Source: Oxalobacter formigenes
GTDB lineage: Bacteria > Pseudomonadota > Gammaproteobacteria > Burkholderiales > Burkholderiaceae_D
Direction of reading: 5' to 3'
Length of the DNA: 48,649 nucleotides
NCBI GenBank assembly: GCA_023667225.1
Contig: JAMPAN010000007.1
Coordinates: 1 to 48,649 of the forward strand
A program made the position numbers and the translations under genes. Shown one piece after another: positions 25,370-34,684 of the stretch. The notes below the pieces were generated by a model that was given only the letters and a program-made list of their open reading frames with translations, made no database searches and was not told where the DNA came from. How positions within the stretch are numbered: position 1 is the first letter of the stretch; each line of letters opens with the position of its first letter.

Positions 25370-27124
25370 ATGTTTTTACCTCTTTATATCAAGCGTCTTC
25401 TTATCATGCACCGCCCATACATGGCGCGGCTGGCGGTAGCGCTTTTGGCCATGCTGGTAACAGCCGGGGCCGAGCCGGTGATTCCTTTTTTCTTCCAGAT
25501 GCTGCTGGACAAGGGGTTCAAGGAAGGCGCGGATTTTCCCTACTGGTATGTTCCTGCCATTGTTATCGGCCTTTTTGTGATACGGGGCGCGGCCACCTTT
25601 ACCGGCACTTATATGATGACGTGGGTTTCTTCCCGATTGCTGGCTGTTTTGCGCAAGCAGATGTTTGAACGGATGCTGGGGATGTCTCCCGGTTATTTTG
25701 AAAGCTATTCCATCGGCCGCATTATCAATACGCTCATGTATGAGGTGCAGCAGATTATCAGCATGGTGACCAATGTGCTGACTTCGATGGTGCGTTCTTT
25801 CCTGACGGTGGTGGGACTGATCGGCTGGCTTTTTTATATTAACTGGAAGCTTTCGCTGATTACCCTGGTGCTGATGCCGCTGGTGACGCTGGTTGTGAGG
25901 CATACCGGCAAAAGGTTAAAAAAGCTGAACCAGGAATCGCTGGCGCTGAACGCGCAGTTGACGCAGGAGCTGGAGGAAGCAACGCGTGCCCAGCTGGTGA
26001 CGAAGATATTTGACGCGCAGGAATTTGAGAAGGAACGGTTCGGAAAGGGGACGGAGGAGATCCGGCGTTATACGATGCGAACCACCAAGACTTTTGCTTC
26101 CACGGTTCCCATTACCCAGCTGCTGACGGCCTGTGCGGTGGCGGCCATTGTGCTGATATCGCTTTACCAGTTCCGGCACGGGTATTTGACGGTGGGCGGT
26201 TTTGTTTCGTTTATTACGGCTATGCTCATGCTGCTGGCGCCAATGAAGCAGCTGGCAGAGGTCAATGGCCCGTTGCAGCGCGGGCTGGCTGCTGCCGAGG
26301 CGGTTTTCGATATGGTTGATGCGCCGGTGGAACGCACGGACGGCGTTACGCTGCCAGCGCGGGCCAAGGGGGGGATTGAGTTTGCCGGTGTCGGGTTTTG
26401 TTATCCCGGCAGTTCCCGCCATGCGCTTCAGCATATCAACCTTCGCGTTGAGCCGGGCGAGACAATTGCTCTGGTGGGCATGTCCGGCGGCGGCAAGACG
26501 ACCATGATCAATCTGCTGCCAGAGTTTTACCAGCCGACGGAAGGCCGGATATTGCTGGACGGGCAGCCGCTTGGCGATATTTCCCTTGCCAGCCTGCGCA
26601 GGCAGATTGCCATGGTCAGCCAGCATGTTGTGCTGTTTAATGACACGGTTGCCGCCAATATTGCCTATGGCGATATGTCTCCTGATCCGGAGAGAATCCA
26701 GGCGGCGGCAAAGGCCGCTTATCTTGAGGATGTGATTGCCGGCCTGGAGAACGGGCTGGAGACGCCGGTTGGGCATAACGGTTCCAAATTGTCCGGCGGG
26801 CAGCGGCAGCGTTTGGCGATTGCCAGGGCTATTTACAAGGATGCGCCGATCCTGATACTGGATGAGGCGACATCGGCGCTGGATACGGAATCGGAAAGGG
26901 AAGTGCAGGCGGCGCTGGATCAGCTGATGAAAGGCCGGACGACCTTTGTGATTGCGCACCGGCTTTCCACGATTGAGGGGGCTTCCCGCATTGTTGTTTT
27001 GTCTTCCGGGGAAATTGTGGAGATTGGCACCCATGCGGAATTGCTGCAACGGGGCGGGGTTTATGCGAATCTGTATTATTTGCAGTTTTCCAAGGAGGCA
27101 GGGGAGAAGGAAGAGAGAAAATGA
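25370..27124 (+). CDS. msbA: lipid A/LPS ABC exporter, permease plus ATPase
   Basis: A 584-residue half-transporter. The N-terminal membrane domain has six helices (about residues 1-310). The C-terminal ATPase has Walker A GMSGGGKTTMI, signature LSGGQRQRLAIARA, Walker B ILILDEATSALD and the switch His in VIAHRLST. The length and the sequence YFESYSIGRIINTLMYEV fit MsbA, which flips lipid A-core across the inner membrane. It is embedded in the LPS locus. Its GC content is like the core genome and unlike the AT-rich glycan genes on either side, so it is probably a conserved anchor of the locus. Confidence 0.92.
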   Translation: MFLPLYIKRLLIMHRPYMARLAVALLAMLVTAGAEPVIPFFFQMLLDKGFKEGADFPYWYVPAIVIGLFVIRGAATFTGTYMMTWVSSRLLAVLRKQMFERMLGMSPGYFESYSIGRIINTLMYEVQQIISMVTNVLTSMVRSFLTVVGLIGWLFYINWKLSLITLVLMPLVTLVVRHTGKRLKKLNQESLALNAQLTQELEEATRAQLVTKIFDAQEFEKERFGKGTEEIRRYTMRTTKTFASTVPITQLLTACAVAAIVLISLYQFRHGYLTVGGFVSFITAMLMLLAPMKQLAEVNGPLQRGLAAAEAVFDMVDAPVERTDGVTLPARAKGGIEFAGVGFCYPGSSRHALQHINLRVEPGETIALVGMSGGGKTTMINLLPEFYQPTEGRILLDGQPLGDISLASLRRQIAMVSQHVVLFNDTVAANIAYGDMSPDPERIQAAAKAAYLEDVIAGLENGLETPVGHNGSKLSGGQRQRLAIARAIYKDAPILILDEATSALDTESEREVQAALDQLMKGRTTFVIAHRLSTIEGASRIVVLSSGEIVEIGTHAELLQRGGVYANLYYLQFSKEAGEKEERK

Positions 27125-27168
27125 GAGGTGGTTAATAAGGCAAGAATGGTTGGCATTGAGAGGAAAAG

Positions 27169-27231
27169 ATGAGCAAGGAAAAAGTCAAGGCATTTTCTGC
27201 CAGATTGGCAGCTGCACGGATGTATAATTGA
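27169..27231 (+). CDS. possible 20-residue small ORF
   Basis: ATG at 27169 has GAGAGG about 5-10 nt upstream and opens MSKEKVKAFSARLAAARMYN before a TGA. It lies in the 179-nt gap between msbA and the GT8 gene. The TATAAT at 27223-27228 inside it could instead be the -10 box for the GT8 gene. This is weak evidence for translation; it may be a leader peptide, a gene remnant or chance. Confidence 0.25.
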   Translation: MSKEKVKAFSARLAAARMYN

Positions 27232-27303
27232 GGCTCAACAGGATTAACGGAAGTTATACTTGCAGACCATCCACTCCTGGATGATTATGCAAAAGTTCTG
27301 AAG

Positions 27304-28248
27304 ATGAATATACCTATTTGTCTGGCAAGTGACCGGAATTATATACAGCACCTTTCGGTAACGCTGGCTTCCATACTTTACAATAAGGCGGAAGCGGATT
27401 TATTCCGTTTTTATATTCTGGGCAATGATTTTACAGAGGAAGACCAGAAAAAAATAAATCAGTTAAAGTTAATTGCCGATTTTGATATTGAATATATACC
27501 CGTTAGGGAGAAATTTGTTAATTTATTTCCAATCACTCCCACAGATAGAATAACGATTGATGCTTATTATCGGCTTTTTATTCCTGACCTGATTCCAGGG
27601 GAAGACAAGGTTATTTATCTGGATTGCGATATTGTTGTCCTGCACAGCCTGGCGGAATTGTATGATATGGATATTGGGAATGATTATATTCTGGGAGTGC
27701 GTGACATTGATTCACACGGCAACAGGAGGCGCATGGGCACAAAGCGATATATTAATTCCGGCGTTTTGCTGATGAACAGCAAAAAGATGCGCGAAGACCG
27801 CATTGTGAACAGATTCATTGACTATATACTGAAGAATAAGGCCAGGATTGTCTGGCATGACCAGGATGTGATTGCCGGCGCACTGGATGGGTTTGTCCGT
27901 TATATTTCTCCTGTCTGGAATGGGCAGATAGGCCGTTTGCCGCAAGATATGCGCTTTTCCCGGTTGCATGAGGCCCATGTTCTGCATTATATCGGTGATA
28001 GGAAACCGTGGCTGCCTTATAAAAATTCTGCCTTTACTGAAGAATATTTTAAATATCTTCGTTTAACGCCTTTTGCCGGTTTTGAGAAAACCTGGCAAAG
28101 GCACCGTTTGTTATGGAAGGCATTGCGCGGCATTGCCTTTTTATCCGGACTGGTTTTCCAAAAAAAGACTTCCCGGTTGAGAACTTATAATCTTTTCAGG
28201 ATATTGGGTATTTCTTTCAGGAAAAAGCGAAAAAGAAGCCGGAGATAA
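27304..28248 (+). CDS. glycosyltransferase family 8 (LPS galactosyl/glucosyltransferase-like)
   Basis: A 314-residue GT-A fold enzyme. It starts MNIPICLASDRNYIQHLSVTLASIL, the usual first strand and helix of GT8. It has the metal-binding DxD in YLDCDIVV, YINSGVLLMN, WHDQDVIAG, and HYIGDRKPW, all family features. GT8 enzymes such as WaaI and WaaJ add galactose or glucose to LPS core with retention of configuration; the acceptor here is unknown. The C-terminus is basic (RKKRKRSRR) and may bind membrane. The gene is clearly AT-rich compared with msbA before it. Confidence 0.88.
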   Translation: MNIPICLASDRNYIQHLSVTLASILYNKAEADLFRFYILGNDFTEEDQKKINQLKLIADFDIEYIPVREKFVNLFPITPTDRITIDAYYRLFIPDLIPGEDKVIYLDCDIVVLHSLAELYDMDIGNDYILGVRDIDSHGNRRRMGTKRYINSGVLLMNSKKMREDRIVNRFIDYILKNKARIVWHDQDVIAGALDGFVRYISPVWNGQIGRLPQDMRFSRLHEAHVLHYIGDRKPWLPYKNSAFTEEYFKYLRLTPFAGFEKTWQRHRLLWKALRGIAFLSGLVFQKKTSRLRTYNLFRILGISFRKKRKRSRR

Positions 28249-28291
28249 GTGTTATCCAATTAAAATAGCAAGTAAAGGAAAAACTGATATT

Positions 28292-29343
28292 ATGCCGCTG
28301 GTCTCTGTGATTGTTCCTGTTTACAATGTAGGCCCTTATCTTCGGCGCTGTATGGACAGTCTTTGTGCGCAGACACTCCAGGATATTGAGATTATCTGCA
28401 TCAATGATGGTTCAACCGATATATCCCCGCAGATACTGGAGGAATATGCCAGTAGTGACAAGAGAATTCGGGTGATACACCAGGAAAACAGGGGACTTTC
28501 TGCCGCACGCAATGCCGGATTGGCTGTTGTCCAGTCCCCTTATATTGCATTCGTTGATTCGGACGACTGGATTGCACCACAGACTTACCAGGTTGCAACG
28601 GAAATTTTTCTGAAAGACAGCGAGCTGGATTTTGTGTCCTATGGCACCAGTGTATGGATGATTGACGATGGGGAATGGAAGGTAAAGGAAAACTGGCATC
28701 CTATTTTCAAGGAAGAACTGGCAATTGAAGGAAAGGCTAGTCTATCACAGGAAATAAAAGCCGATATACGCGTGAGAGTCTGGAACAAGTTATATAAAAC
28801 AGCGATCATACAAGACAAAAATATTACTTTTACTGAAAAGCAGCTTTTTGAAGACAATGCTTTCTGGATTAAATATGCAGCATGGGCAAACACAGGCTAT
28901 TTTATCCAGGAACCCTATTATTGTTACCGCATTGCCAGGCCTAATTCCATAATGACAGAGAAAAAAAACAACCTGTCGATGCTATCTTCTTGCCTATATT
29001 TCAGGATATGTATGACTATTACCTTTCCTATGGCATTGTTGAAGAAAATAGCATGCTATTATCTAAAATGCTGTGCAAGATGATTCACTTTGGGCTGTCT
29101 TACTCCAGTGATGAAGCCGCTTTTTTCAAGTATGCAAAGAAATTTATTGAAAGTTATGTACATTTGCCGGATAATGAGGCAGGAACTTTGGGTTATTTAA
29201 GAAAAGGAAAGCACTTTGTGCGGTTTTATCCGCTTTCTAAAATGGAAAAAATCCTTTCTTTGACCAATGCCAGCGCTGGCTCGAAAAAGGTTTTTCGGAT
29301 ACTGGGGCTGGAGTTTGCCTTTGACAGAAAACATAAAAGATAG
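28292..29343 (+). pseudogene. glycosyltransferase family 2 gene split by a -1 frame shift at poly(A)
   Basis: The first frame (28292-29083) gives a full GT2 catalytic domain: VSVIVPVYNVGPYLRRCMDSL, ICINDGSTD, NRGLSAARNAGL, and AFVDSDDW with the DxD-like site. After IMTEKK it runs off into unlikely sequence. The real C-terminus continues in the next frame (KKKQPVDAIFLPIFQDMYDYY, to 29343). The frames meet at a run of eight A (28961-28968). A ninth A, or a -1 slip, yields one protein of about 350 residues. The catalytic domain would survive even without the tail. The same kind and direction of break occurs in the ligase gene. Confidence 0.8.
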
Positions 29344-29406
29344 CATGGCGTTGGGTTTCCTGTTCTTCTTGCATGTTGACAGGGAAGATTTACCAGGGGC
29401 AGCCTA

Positions 29407-30297
29407 GTGAGGCGGCTGTTTTTCTGGTATCTTTATCAAAACTTCTGGCACATTTTTTGTGCATTTGCTTTTAAAAAGTTACGGCAAATATTGTCAGCCA
29501 AGTTTTTCGTTTCCTGTTTGATGATTCTCCAGATGCCTCCTTTGCAGCCGCCTATTTCGGTTTTGATGTATCACCAGGTGGGCCATTTCAATAATCCCAG
29601 GCTGCATCGCCCGGTTTACTGTGATGTGGGCCGGTTTCGCCGCCAGATGGCTTGGCTGAAGTGGTGTGGTTGCCATGTGATGAGTTTGGATGATGCCTAT
29701 GCCTGCCTTTTTGAGGGAAGGCCGATTCCTGCACGTTCTGTTGTGATTACGTTTGATGATGGCTGCGAGAATTTTCGCGAATATGCCTGGCCGGTGCTGA
29801 GAGAATACGGTTTTCCGGTGACGATGTTTCTGGTGGCGGGGATGCTTGGCAGGGTGACCGCCTGGATGGATGATGTGCCGGAAAAGGCGCCGCTGATGGA
29901 TGCCGCCGCTATCCGGGAGTTGCAGAAGGAGGGGGTGCATTTTGGCGCGCATTCCATGACGCATGTGCGCCTGGCTTTGTGCGATCCCAAGGCTGCAAGA
30001 GGCGAGATAGTTGACAGCAAGGCCAAACTGGAAGACTTGCTGGGGCAAGCGGTTCCTGATTTTTGTTATCCCTACGGAAGTTACAATGCCCAGGTGGCGG
30101 AGATGGTAGCTGAGGCAGGATACCGCTCAGGACTGACCTGTATTCGCGCTGCGGCCAATTATGCGCGCAATCCGTTTGAGATTCCACGCAAGGCGATTTC
30201 CTATGGGGATACGCTGCCGGGGTTTCTCTGGAAGGTTTACAGAAAGGATGTTCCCAAAGGGTATGCTGGCAGAGCAGGCGAGGGAGCATCCTGTTGA
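29407..30297 (+). CDS. polysaccharide deacetylase (NodB-type)
   Basis: A 296-residue protein with a NodB homology domain. Motif 1 VVITFDDGCENF supplies the metal-binding Asp pair, motif 2 GAHSMTHVRL the two His, and motif 3 FCYPYGSYNAQV follows. SVLMYHQVG is the usual entry to the domain. It should remove N-acetyl groups from a surface glycan. The GTG at 29407 has AGGGG 7 nt upstream and gives a hydrophobic N-terminus of about 45 residues, perhaps a membrane anchor. ATGs at 29521 and 29533 lack ribosome sites. Its stop overlaps the next ATG by one base. Confidence 0.85.
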   Translation: MRRLFFWYLYQNFWHIFCAFAFKKLRQILSAKFFVSCLMILQMPPLQPPISVLMYHQVGHFNNPRLHRPVYCDVGRFRRQMAWLKWCGCHVMSLDDAYACLFEGRPIPARSVVITFDDGCENFREYAWPVLREYGFPVTMFLVAGMLGRVTAWMDDVPEKAPLMDAAAIRELQKEGVHFGAHSMTHVRLALCDPKAARGEIVDSKAKLEDLLGQAVPDFCYPYGSYNAQVAEMVAEAGYRSGLTCIRAAANYARNPFEIPRKAISYGDTLPGFLWKVYRKDVPKGYAGRAGEGASC

Positions 30298-31343
30298 TGC
30301 GTATTATTCAGGTTATCCGGAGCATGACGTTTGGCGGAGCTGAAAATCATGTGCTTTCCCTTTCGCTGGGGCTGCGTTCCAGGGGGCATGAGGTGCTGGT
30401 TGCCGCCCCGGCCAATTCCTGGATTGATGCGCAGTGCCGGGCGAACGGGCTGATTGTTGAGACATTGCCAATGCGGGGGGTGGTGGATCTTTTCTCCTAC
30501 TGGAAGCTGCACCGCCTAATCAGGACGTGGCGGGCGGATATTGTGCATGCGCACCAGGTGCGGCCATCGCAGTATGCGGGTATTGCCGCAATGGGTACGC
30601 AGGCTGTGCCGGTGAGTACGGTGCATTCCACGACTTCCAGCAAGCATATGCGCCGGTGCCGGCATTTGATTGCTGTATCGGATGCTGTGAAAGAGAATCT
30701 GGTACGGAACCGTTATGCTGAGGGAAGGATTACCCGCATTTATAATGGCGTGCCGGATGTGGCGCGGGGCGAGCGCAGTGCCTTGCGGCAGGAGCTGCAT
30801 ATTCCTGAGAGGCAGGTTGCCGTTGTGCTGGCGGGCCGGTTTCATCGCGACAAGGGGCAGGATTTGCTGATTGAGGCGGGAAAAGTCTGCCCGGATAATA
30901 TCCATTTTTATTTTATCGGGGATACGGCAACGCCTTTTGGCCAGGAGGTTGTTGCCCTGGCGGGCAAGGATGCCCGGTTTCATTTTTTGGGCTATCGCCC
31001 GGATGTGCAGCGGATTTTACCGGCGTTTGATCTGTATGCCTCGCCTTCCAGGCGGGAAGCCTTATCGTTATCTTTGCTGGAAGCTGGCGCAGCGTTGCTG
31101 CCGATGGTGGGCATGGGTGTGGGCGGTATTCCGGAAAGTGTGATTGACGGGGAGACAGGTTTGCTGGTTGAGGCGGGTAATGCAGCGGCGTTTGCTTCGG
31201 CAATCCGGACGCTGGCCTTTGATCCGGAGATGCGGGAAAAAATGGGACACAGGGCGCGTGAGCGCTACGAGCAGCTGTTTACGGTGGAGCAGATGCTGGC
31301 GCAGACGGAACAGGTTTACCAAAGGCTGCTTGAAGCGGCCTGA
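30297..31343 (+). CDS. glycosyltransferase family 4
   Basis: A 348-residue GT-B enzyme. The N-terminal domain opens MRIIQVIRSMTFGGAENHVL, with the glycine-rich loop of GT4 enzymes. The C-terminal donor-binding domain has VLAGRFHRDKGQDLLIEA, the SRREALSLSLLEAGAA (EX7E-type) motif and GLLVEAGN. It probably adds a sugar from an NDP donor to an LPS or O-unit acceptor. The ATG shares one base with the stop of the deacetylase (TGATG), so the two are coupled. A TTG at 30294 is also in frame but less likely. GC content is back to the core level. Confidence 0.88.
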   Translation: MRIIQVIRSMTFGGAENHVLSLSLGLRSRGHEVLVAAPANSWIDAQCRANGLIVETLPMRGVVDLFSYWKLHRLIRTWRADIVHAHQVRPSQYAGIAAMGTQAVPVSTVHSTTSSKHMRRCRHLIAVSDAVKENLVRNRYAEGRITRIYNGVPDVARGERSALRQELHIPERQVAVVLAGRFHRDKGQDLLIEAGKVCPDNIHFYFIGDTATPFGQEVVALAGKDARFHFLGYRPDVQRILPAFDLYASPSRREALSLSLLEAGAALLPMVGMGVGGIPESVIDGETGLLVEAGNAAAFASAIRTLAFDPEMREKMGHRARERYEQLFTVEQMLAQTEQVYQRLLEAA

Positions 31344-31363
31344 TTGATTGGGAAGGAAAGAGC

Positions 31364-32383
31364 ATGACAGCATCTATACTGGTTACCGGCGGGACAGGCT
31401 ATATTGGCTCGCATACGGCGCTGCAATTGATGCAGCGGGGAGAAAAGGTGGTGCTGCTGGATAATCTGGCAAACAGCAGTCCCCGCGTGCTGGACCGCAT
31501 GGAGAAGATTGGCGGGGTGCGGCCTGTTTTTGTTGAGGGTGATATCCGGGATCGCGCCTTGCTGCAGAAGGTTTGCCGAGGGCAGGCGGTTAGTGCAGTG
31601 ATTCACTTTGCGGGCTTAAAAGCGGTAGGCGAGGGAGAGGCCGAGCCTTTGCGCTATTATGAGAATAATGTGGCAGGCAGTATTGCGCTTTTTGAGGCAA
31701 TGGAAGCTGCCGGGGTGCATACGCTGATTTTTTCTTCTTCGGCGACGGTATATGGCGATCCGGGGTATGCCCGTTTTGACGAGAAGACGCCGCTTGCGCC
31801 GGTGAGCGTTTATGGGCAAACCAAGCGGATGGTTGAGGATATGCTTCGGAGTGCAGCGAAAGCGCAGCCTTTGTGGCGGGTGGGGCTTTTGCGGTATTTC
31901 AACCCGGTTGGGGCGCATGTGTCCGGCCTGATGGGAGAGAATCCGGCCGGGATTCCAAATAATCTGATGCCGTTTATTGCGCAGGTGGCGGTTGGCAGGC
32001 GGGAGAAGCTCTCGGTTTTCGGCAATGATTATCCTACGCCGGACGGAACGGGGGTGCGGGATTATATTCATGTGGAGGATTTGGCAGCTGCGCATCTTGC
32101 GGCGCTGGATAAGCTGCGGGAGGGAAGGGAGCGTTTTCTGACGCTGAATATCGGGACGGGGCGGCCCTATAGTGTGCTGGAGATGGTTGCGGCTTTTGAG
32201 AAGGCATCGGGTAAAACGATTCCTTATGAGGTGGTTGCCCGCAGGCCGGGGGATATTGCCGCCTATTATGCTGATCCTTCTTTAGCCAAAACGGTGCTGG
32301 GATGGCGGGCGAAATACGATATTGTGCGGATGTGCGAGGATACCTGGCGCTGGCAGCAAAATAATCCCAATGGGTATGACTAA
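31364..32383 (+). CDS. galE: UDP-glucose 4-epimerase
   Basis: A 339-residue short-chain dehydrogenase-type epimerase that interconverts UDP-glucose and UDP-galactose, supplying galactose donors for LPS. The NAD-binding GGTGYIGSH lies at about residues 8-16. The catalytic pair is in SVYGQTK (Tyr-x3-Lys), preceded by FSSSATVYG with the catalytic Ser/Thr. RYFNPVGAH and GDGTGVRDYIHV-like sequence confirm GalE. It is 20 nt downstream of the GT4 gene and probably last in the rightward operon. A perfect 7-bp hairpin near 32393-32409 lacks a T run. Confidence 0.95.
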   Translation: MTASILVTGGTGYIGSHTALQLMQRGEKVVLLDNLANSSPRVLDRMEKIGGVRPVFVEGDIRDRALLQKVCRGQAVSAVIHFAGLKAVGEGEAEPLRYYENNVAGSIALFEAMEAAGVHTLIFSSSATVYGDPGYARFDEKTPLAPVSVYGQTKRMVEDMLRSAAKAQPLWRVGLLRYFNPVGAHVSGLMGENPAGIPNNLMPFIAQVAVGRREKLSVFGNDYPTPDGTGVRDYIHVEDLAAAHLAALDKLREGRERFLTLNIGTGRPYSVLEMVAAFEKASGKTIPYEVVARRPGDIAAYYADPSLAKTVLGWRAKYDIVRMCEDTWRWQQNNPNGYD

Positions 32384-32392
32384 ATTTGGGGG

Positions 32393-32409
32393 GCTAGCCA
32401 AAGGCTAGC
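32393..32409. repeat. hairpin between convergent galE and GT4 genes
   Basis: GCTAGCC and GGCTAGC form a perfect 7-bp stem with an AAA loop. It overlaps the stop codon of the leftward GT4 gene. There is no T run on either side, so it is at best a weak terminator or an mRNA-end stabiliser. Confidence 0.4.
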
Positions 32410-33493
32410 GGGCTGTATCCAGCACTTTCCGGTAAACGGCCAGGTTGCCTTGTGTCATGGTTTTAATGGAAAAATCGGTCAGGATGCGCTGGCGGCCTGC
32501 TTCGCCCAGTTTCCGGCGCAGGCTGGCATCTGTTATAAGCTGCCTTAATGCACTGGTGAGCGCCGGGATATTGCCCGGTTCAACCAGGAGGCCGGTTACG
32601 CCATCCTGAACGGCTTCGGGCAGGCCCCCGGCACGGGTGGCAATGATGGGGACGGCAGCTGCTGAAGCCTGAAGGAGGGAGACGCCCAGGCCTTCCATAT
32701 CTGCCGGATGGGCCAGGATATCCAGCCCGCCGAGCCATTTGGGCAGGTCTGCTCTGAATCCGGTAAAACGGATGATGGCGGATAGCCCTTTTTCACGGAC
32801 GGCGGATTCAAGCCGGGCAAGCAGCGGCCCTTGTCCGAAGCACAGTACTCTGAGGAAGGGATATTCCCTGCTCAGAGTGTGGACGGCTTCAATCAGGTAG
32901 CGGTGTCCTTTGCGGGGAATGAGCTGGGCGATGATGCCGATGGTGAGGGCATCGGCAGGCAGGCTGAATTCTGTCTGAAAGGCATGGAGGTCAACCGGGT
33001 GAAGGTAGGGGGCGGCATCTACAGCGCTGCGTACGCAGGTGACTTTTTCGGGCGAAAGGCCTTCGGAAAGGAGGATTTGCCGGATGGCTTCCGAGATGGT
33101 AATGACGTGGTGGTAAAGCCGGTATTTCAGGGAAACGGCCCATTTGGCTTCGGGGTTATCTACTCTTCGTGAGAGTACGCAGGGTGTGCGGGTAAGCCGG
33201 GCGGCAATGCCTCCCCAGATGTCGGCTCCCCGCCGGCTGTGCAGATGGACGATATCCGGGCGTTCGCTGCGTATGACGGCCATGAGGCGGGTTATCATGC
33301 CGATATCGGCATCACCTTTCATGGGCATTTCATGAACAATAGCGCAATGGGCTGTTTCTCTGGCGATATCTGCGCCGGCTGGGCAGGCCAGCACGTTGTT
33401 TATGCCCTGTTTTGCCAGTTCGCTGATGATATAGGCAACCTGGCGGGCGCCGCCGTAAAAGTGTTTGCCGGATTCTATGTGGAGTATTTTCAT
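32405..33493 (-). CDS. glycosyltransferase family 4, second gene
   Basis: A 362-residue GT-B enzyme. It begins MKILHIESGKHFYGGARQVAYI, with the GG loop of the acceptor domain, and has IGIIAQLIPRKGHRYLIEA and HPADMEGLGVSLLQASAA in the donor domain, which is the EX7E region with Gln in the second acidic place. TGLLVEPGN follows. It is likely to act on LPS core. The start at 33493 makes an ATGA overlap with the upstream GT9 gene. An ATG at 33508 would add five residues within that gene. Confidence 0.85.
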   Translation of the reverse strand: MKILHIESGKHFYGGARQVAYIISELAKQGINNVLACPAGADIARETAHCAIVHEMPMKGDADIGMITRLMAVIRSERPDIVHLHSRRGADIWGGIAARLTRTPCVLSRRVDNPEAKWAVSLKYRLYHHVITISEAIRQILLSEGLSPEKVTCVRSAVDAAPYLHPVDLHAFQTEFSLPADALTIGIIAQLIPRKGHRYLIEAVHTLSREYPFLRVLCFGQGPLLARLESAVREKGLSAIIRFTGFRADLPKWLGGLDILAHPADMEGLGVSLLQASAAAVPIIATRAGGLPEAVQDGVTGLLVEPGNIPALTSALRQLITDASLRRKLGEAGRQRILTDFSIKTMTQGNLAVYRKVLDTAR

Positions 33494-34530
33494 GCCGGTT
33501 TCTGCCATACGGAGGCGAGTTCTTCCATGACTTGCGCGGGGGTGATTTGCCGCAGGCAGTCAAAGCGGCCGCCGCAAACCGGTTTGCGGCGGCAGGGCGA
33601 GCAGGGCAGCCCCAGCCAGATGACTTTGGCGTTGGCGCGGGTGGTTTCGGTGTAGGGGCAGGTGGAACCAAAGAGGGCAAGGGTGGGAATGCCGAAGGCG
33701 ATGCCCATGTGGGTAAGCCCGGTATCTACGCCGATGAGCGCCCCTGCATGGCGGATGATGGCGGCTGCTTCGGCCAGCCGTGTTTGCCCGGCAAGGTTAA
33801 GGATGCCGGATGCCGGTGCGGCAATGGTTTCTGCCGCTGCTGTATCGGCAGGCCCGCCCAGGAGGAGGGGGACAAGCCCGGTTTTTTCCTGCACCATGGA
33901 AGCCAATTCCTGCCAGGCATCGGCGAACCAGTGTTTTTGGGGACGGGTGGTAAAGGCGGCAAAAACGATGTAGCGGCCGGGGGAAAGGCCGCAGGCGGCC
34001 AGTTTTTCCAGAGCCAGTTTTTCGGCGGACGGATGCAGTGTGAGCGCCGGTGTGAAGCGGGCATAGTCCAGCCCGAGTTCTTTTGCCAGGTATTGGTATT
34101 CGGAGCTGATTCTGCGCGGTTCTCCTCCCCGGGGGAGGACGCGGGTCATCAGCCATTGGCTGCCTTCGCGCGAGCCCAGGCCGATACGGACGGGGGCGGC
34201 GCTCATCCAGGCGAAGATGCCGCTTTTGAATAATCCCTGCAAATCAATGGCAACATCAAAGTGCCGGGCTTTGAGTGTTGCGCCAAAGGCGCGGATTTGC
34301 CGGAAGACTTCCCATTTTTTGCCGTTTTTCCAGAGGGATTTCCATTCGGCTGCCGGCATGGTGATACATTCATCTACATAGGGGGAACCGGCAAGGAGGG
34401 TTTCGTTTCCTTTTTCGACCAGCCAGGAAATTTTTGCTTTGGGCCAGGCTTTTCTGAGGGCTTCGGCAAAAGGGGAGGCGAAGACGATGTCGCCAATGGC
34501 GGAAGCACGGATAATGAGTACGTTGTTCAC
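33490..34530 (-). CDS. waaC: glycosyltransferase family 9, heptosyltransferase I-like
   Basis: A 346-residue GT-B enzyme of the ADP-heptose:LPS family. The N-terminus NNVLIIRASAIGDIVFASP is the hallmark ASAIGD loop. FDVAIDLQGLFKSGIFAW, RIGLGSREGSQWL and GVDTGLTHMGIAFGIPTLALFGST match WaaC-type enzymes that add the first heptose to Kdo of the inner core. Near the C-terminus, CSPCRRKPVCGGRFDCL has four Cys, seen in other betaproteobacterial GT9 proteins. A WaaF or generic GT9 role cannot be excluded. It heads a two-gene leftward operon. Confidence 0.85.
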   Translation of the reverse strand: MNNVLIIRASAIGDIVFASPFAEALRKAWPKAKISWLVEKGNETLLAGSPYVDECITMPAAEWKSLWKNGKKWEVFRQIRAFGATLKARHFDVAIDLQGLFKSGIFAWMSAAPVRIGLGSREGSQWLMTRVLPRGGEPRRISSEYQYLAKELGLDYARFTPALTLHPSAEKLALEKLAACGLSPGRYIVFAAFTTRPQKHWFADAWQELASMVQEKTGLVPLLLGGPADTAAAETIAAPASGILNLAGQTRLAEAAAIIRHAGALIGVDTGLTHMGIAFGIPTLALFGSTCPYTETTRANAKVIWLGLPCSPCRRKPVCGGRFDCLRQITPAQVMEELASVWQKPA

Positions 34531-34580
34531 GGCGGCCTGATTTTATGGTGGTCTATGAGGCGGCATTAAGTTGTTTGCCT

Positions 34581-34609
34581 ATTATAATCGGCCTGGCTGG
34601 TTGTTCGTA
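34581..34609 (-). promoter_or_regulatory. possible promoter of the GT9-GT4 operon
   Basis: On the minus strand a perfect TATAAT (complement of 34581-34586) lies about 50 nt before the GT9 ATG. The -35 position at 34604-34609 is poor. It lies in the only gap between the zorC stop and waaC, so it marks separate transcription units. Confidence 0.4.
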
Positions 34610-34684
34610 CCTGTTGCTGCCCGGAATTTTGTCCGGTTTTTGGGTTTTGACGGGATAGGTGGCGGTATGGCGGTGCTGTGGCGG

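Noticed and set aside
25916-27049. 377-codon frame antisense to msbA
   Set aside because: Arg/Gln/His-rich shadow of the ABC transporter gene.
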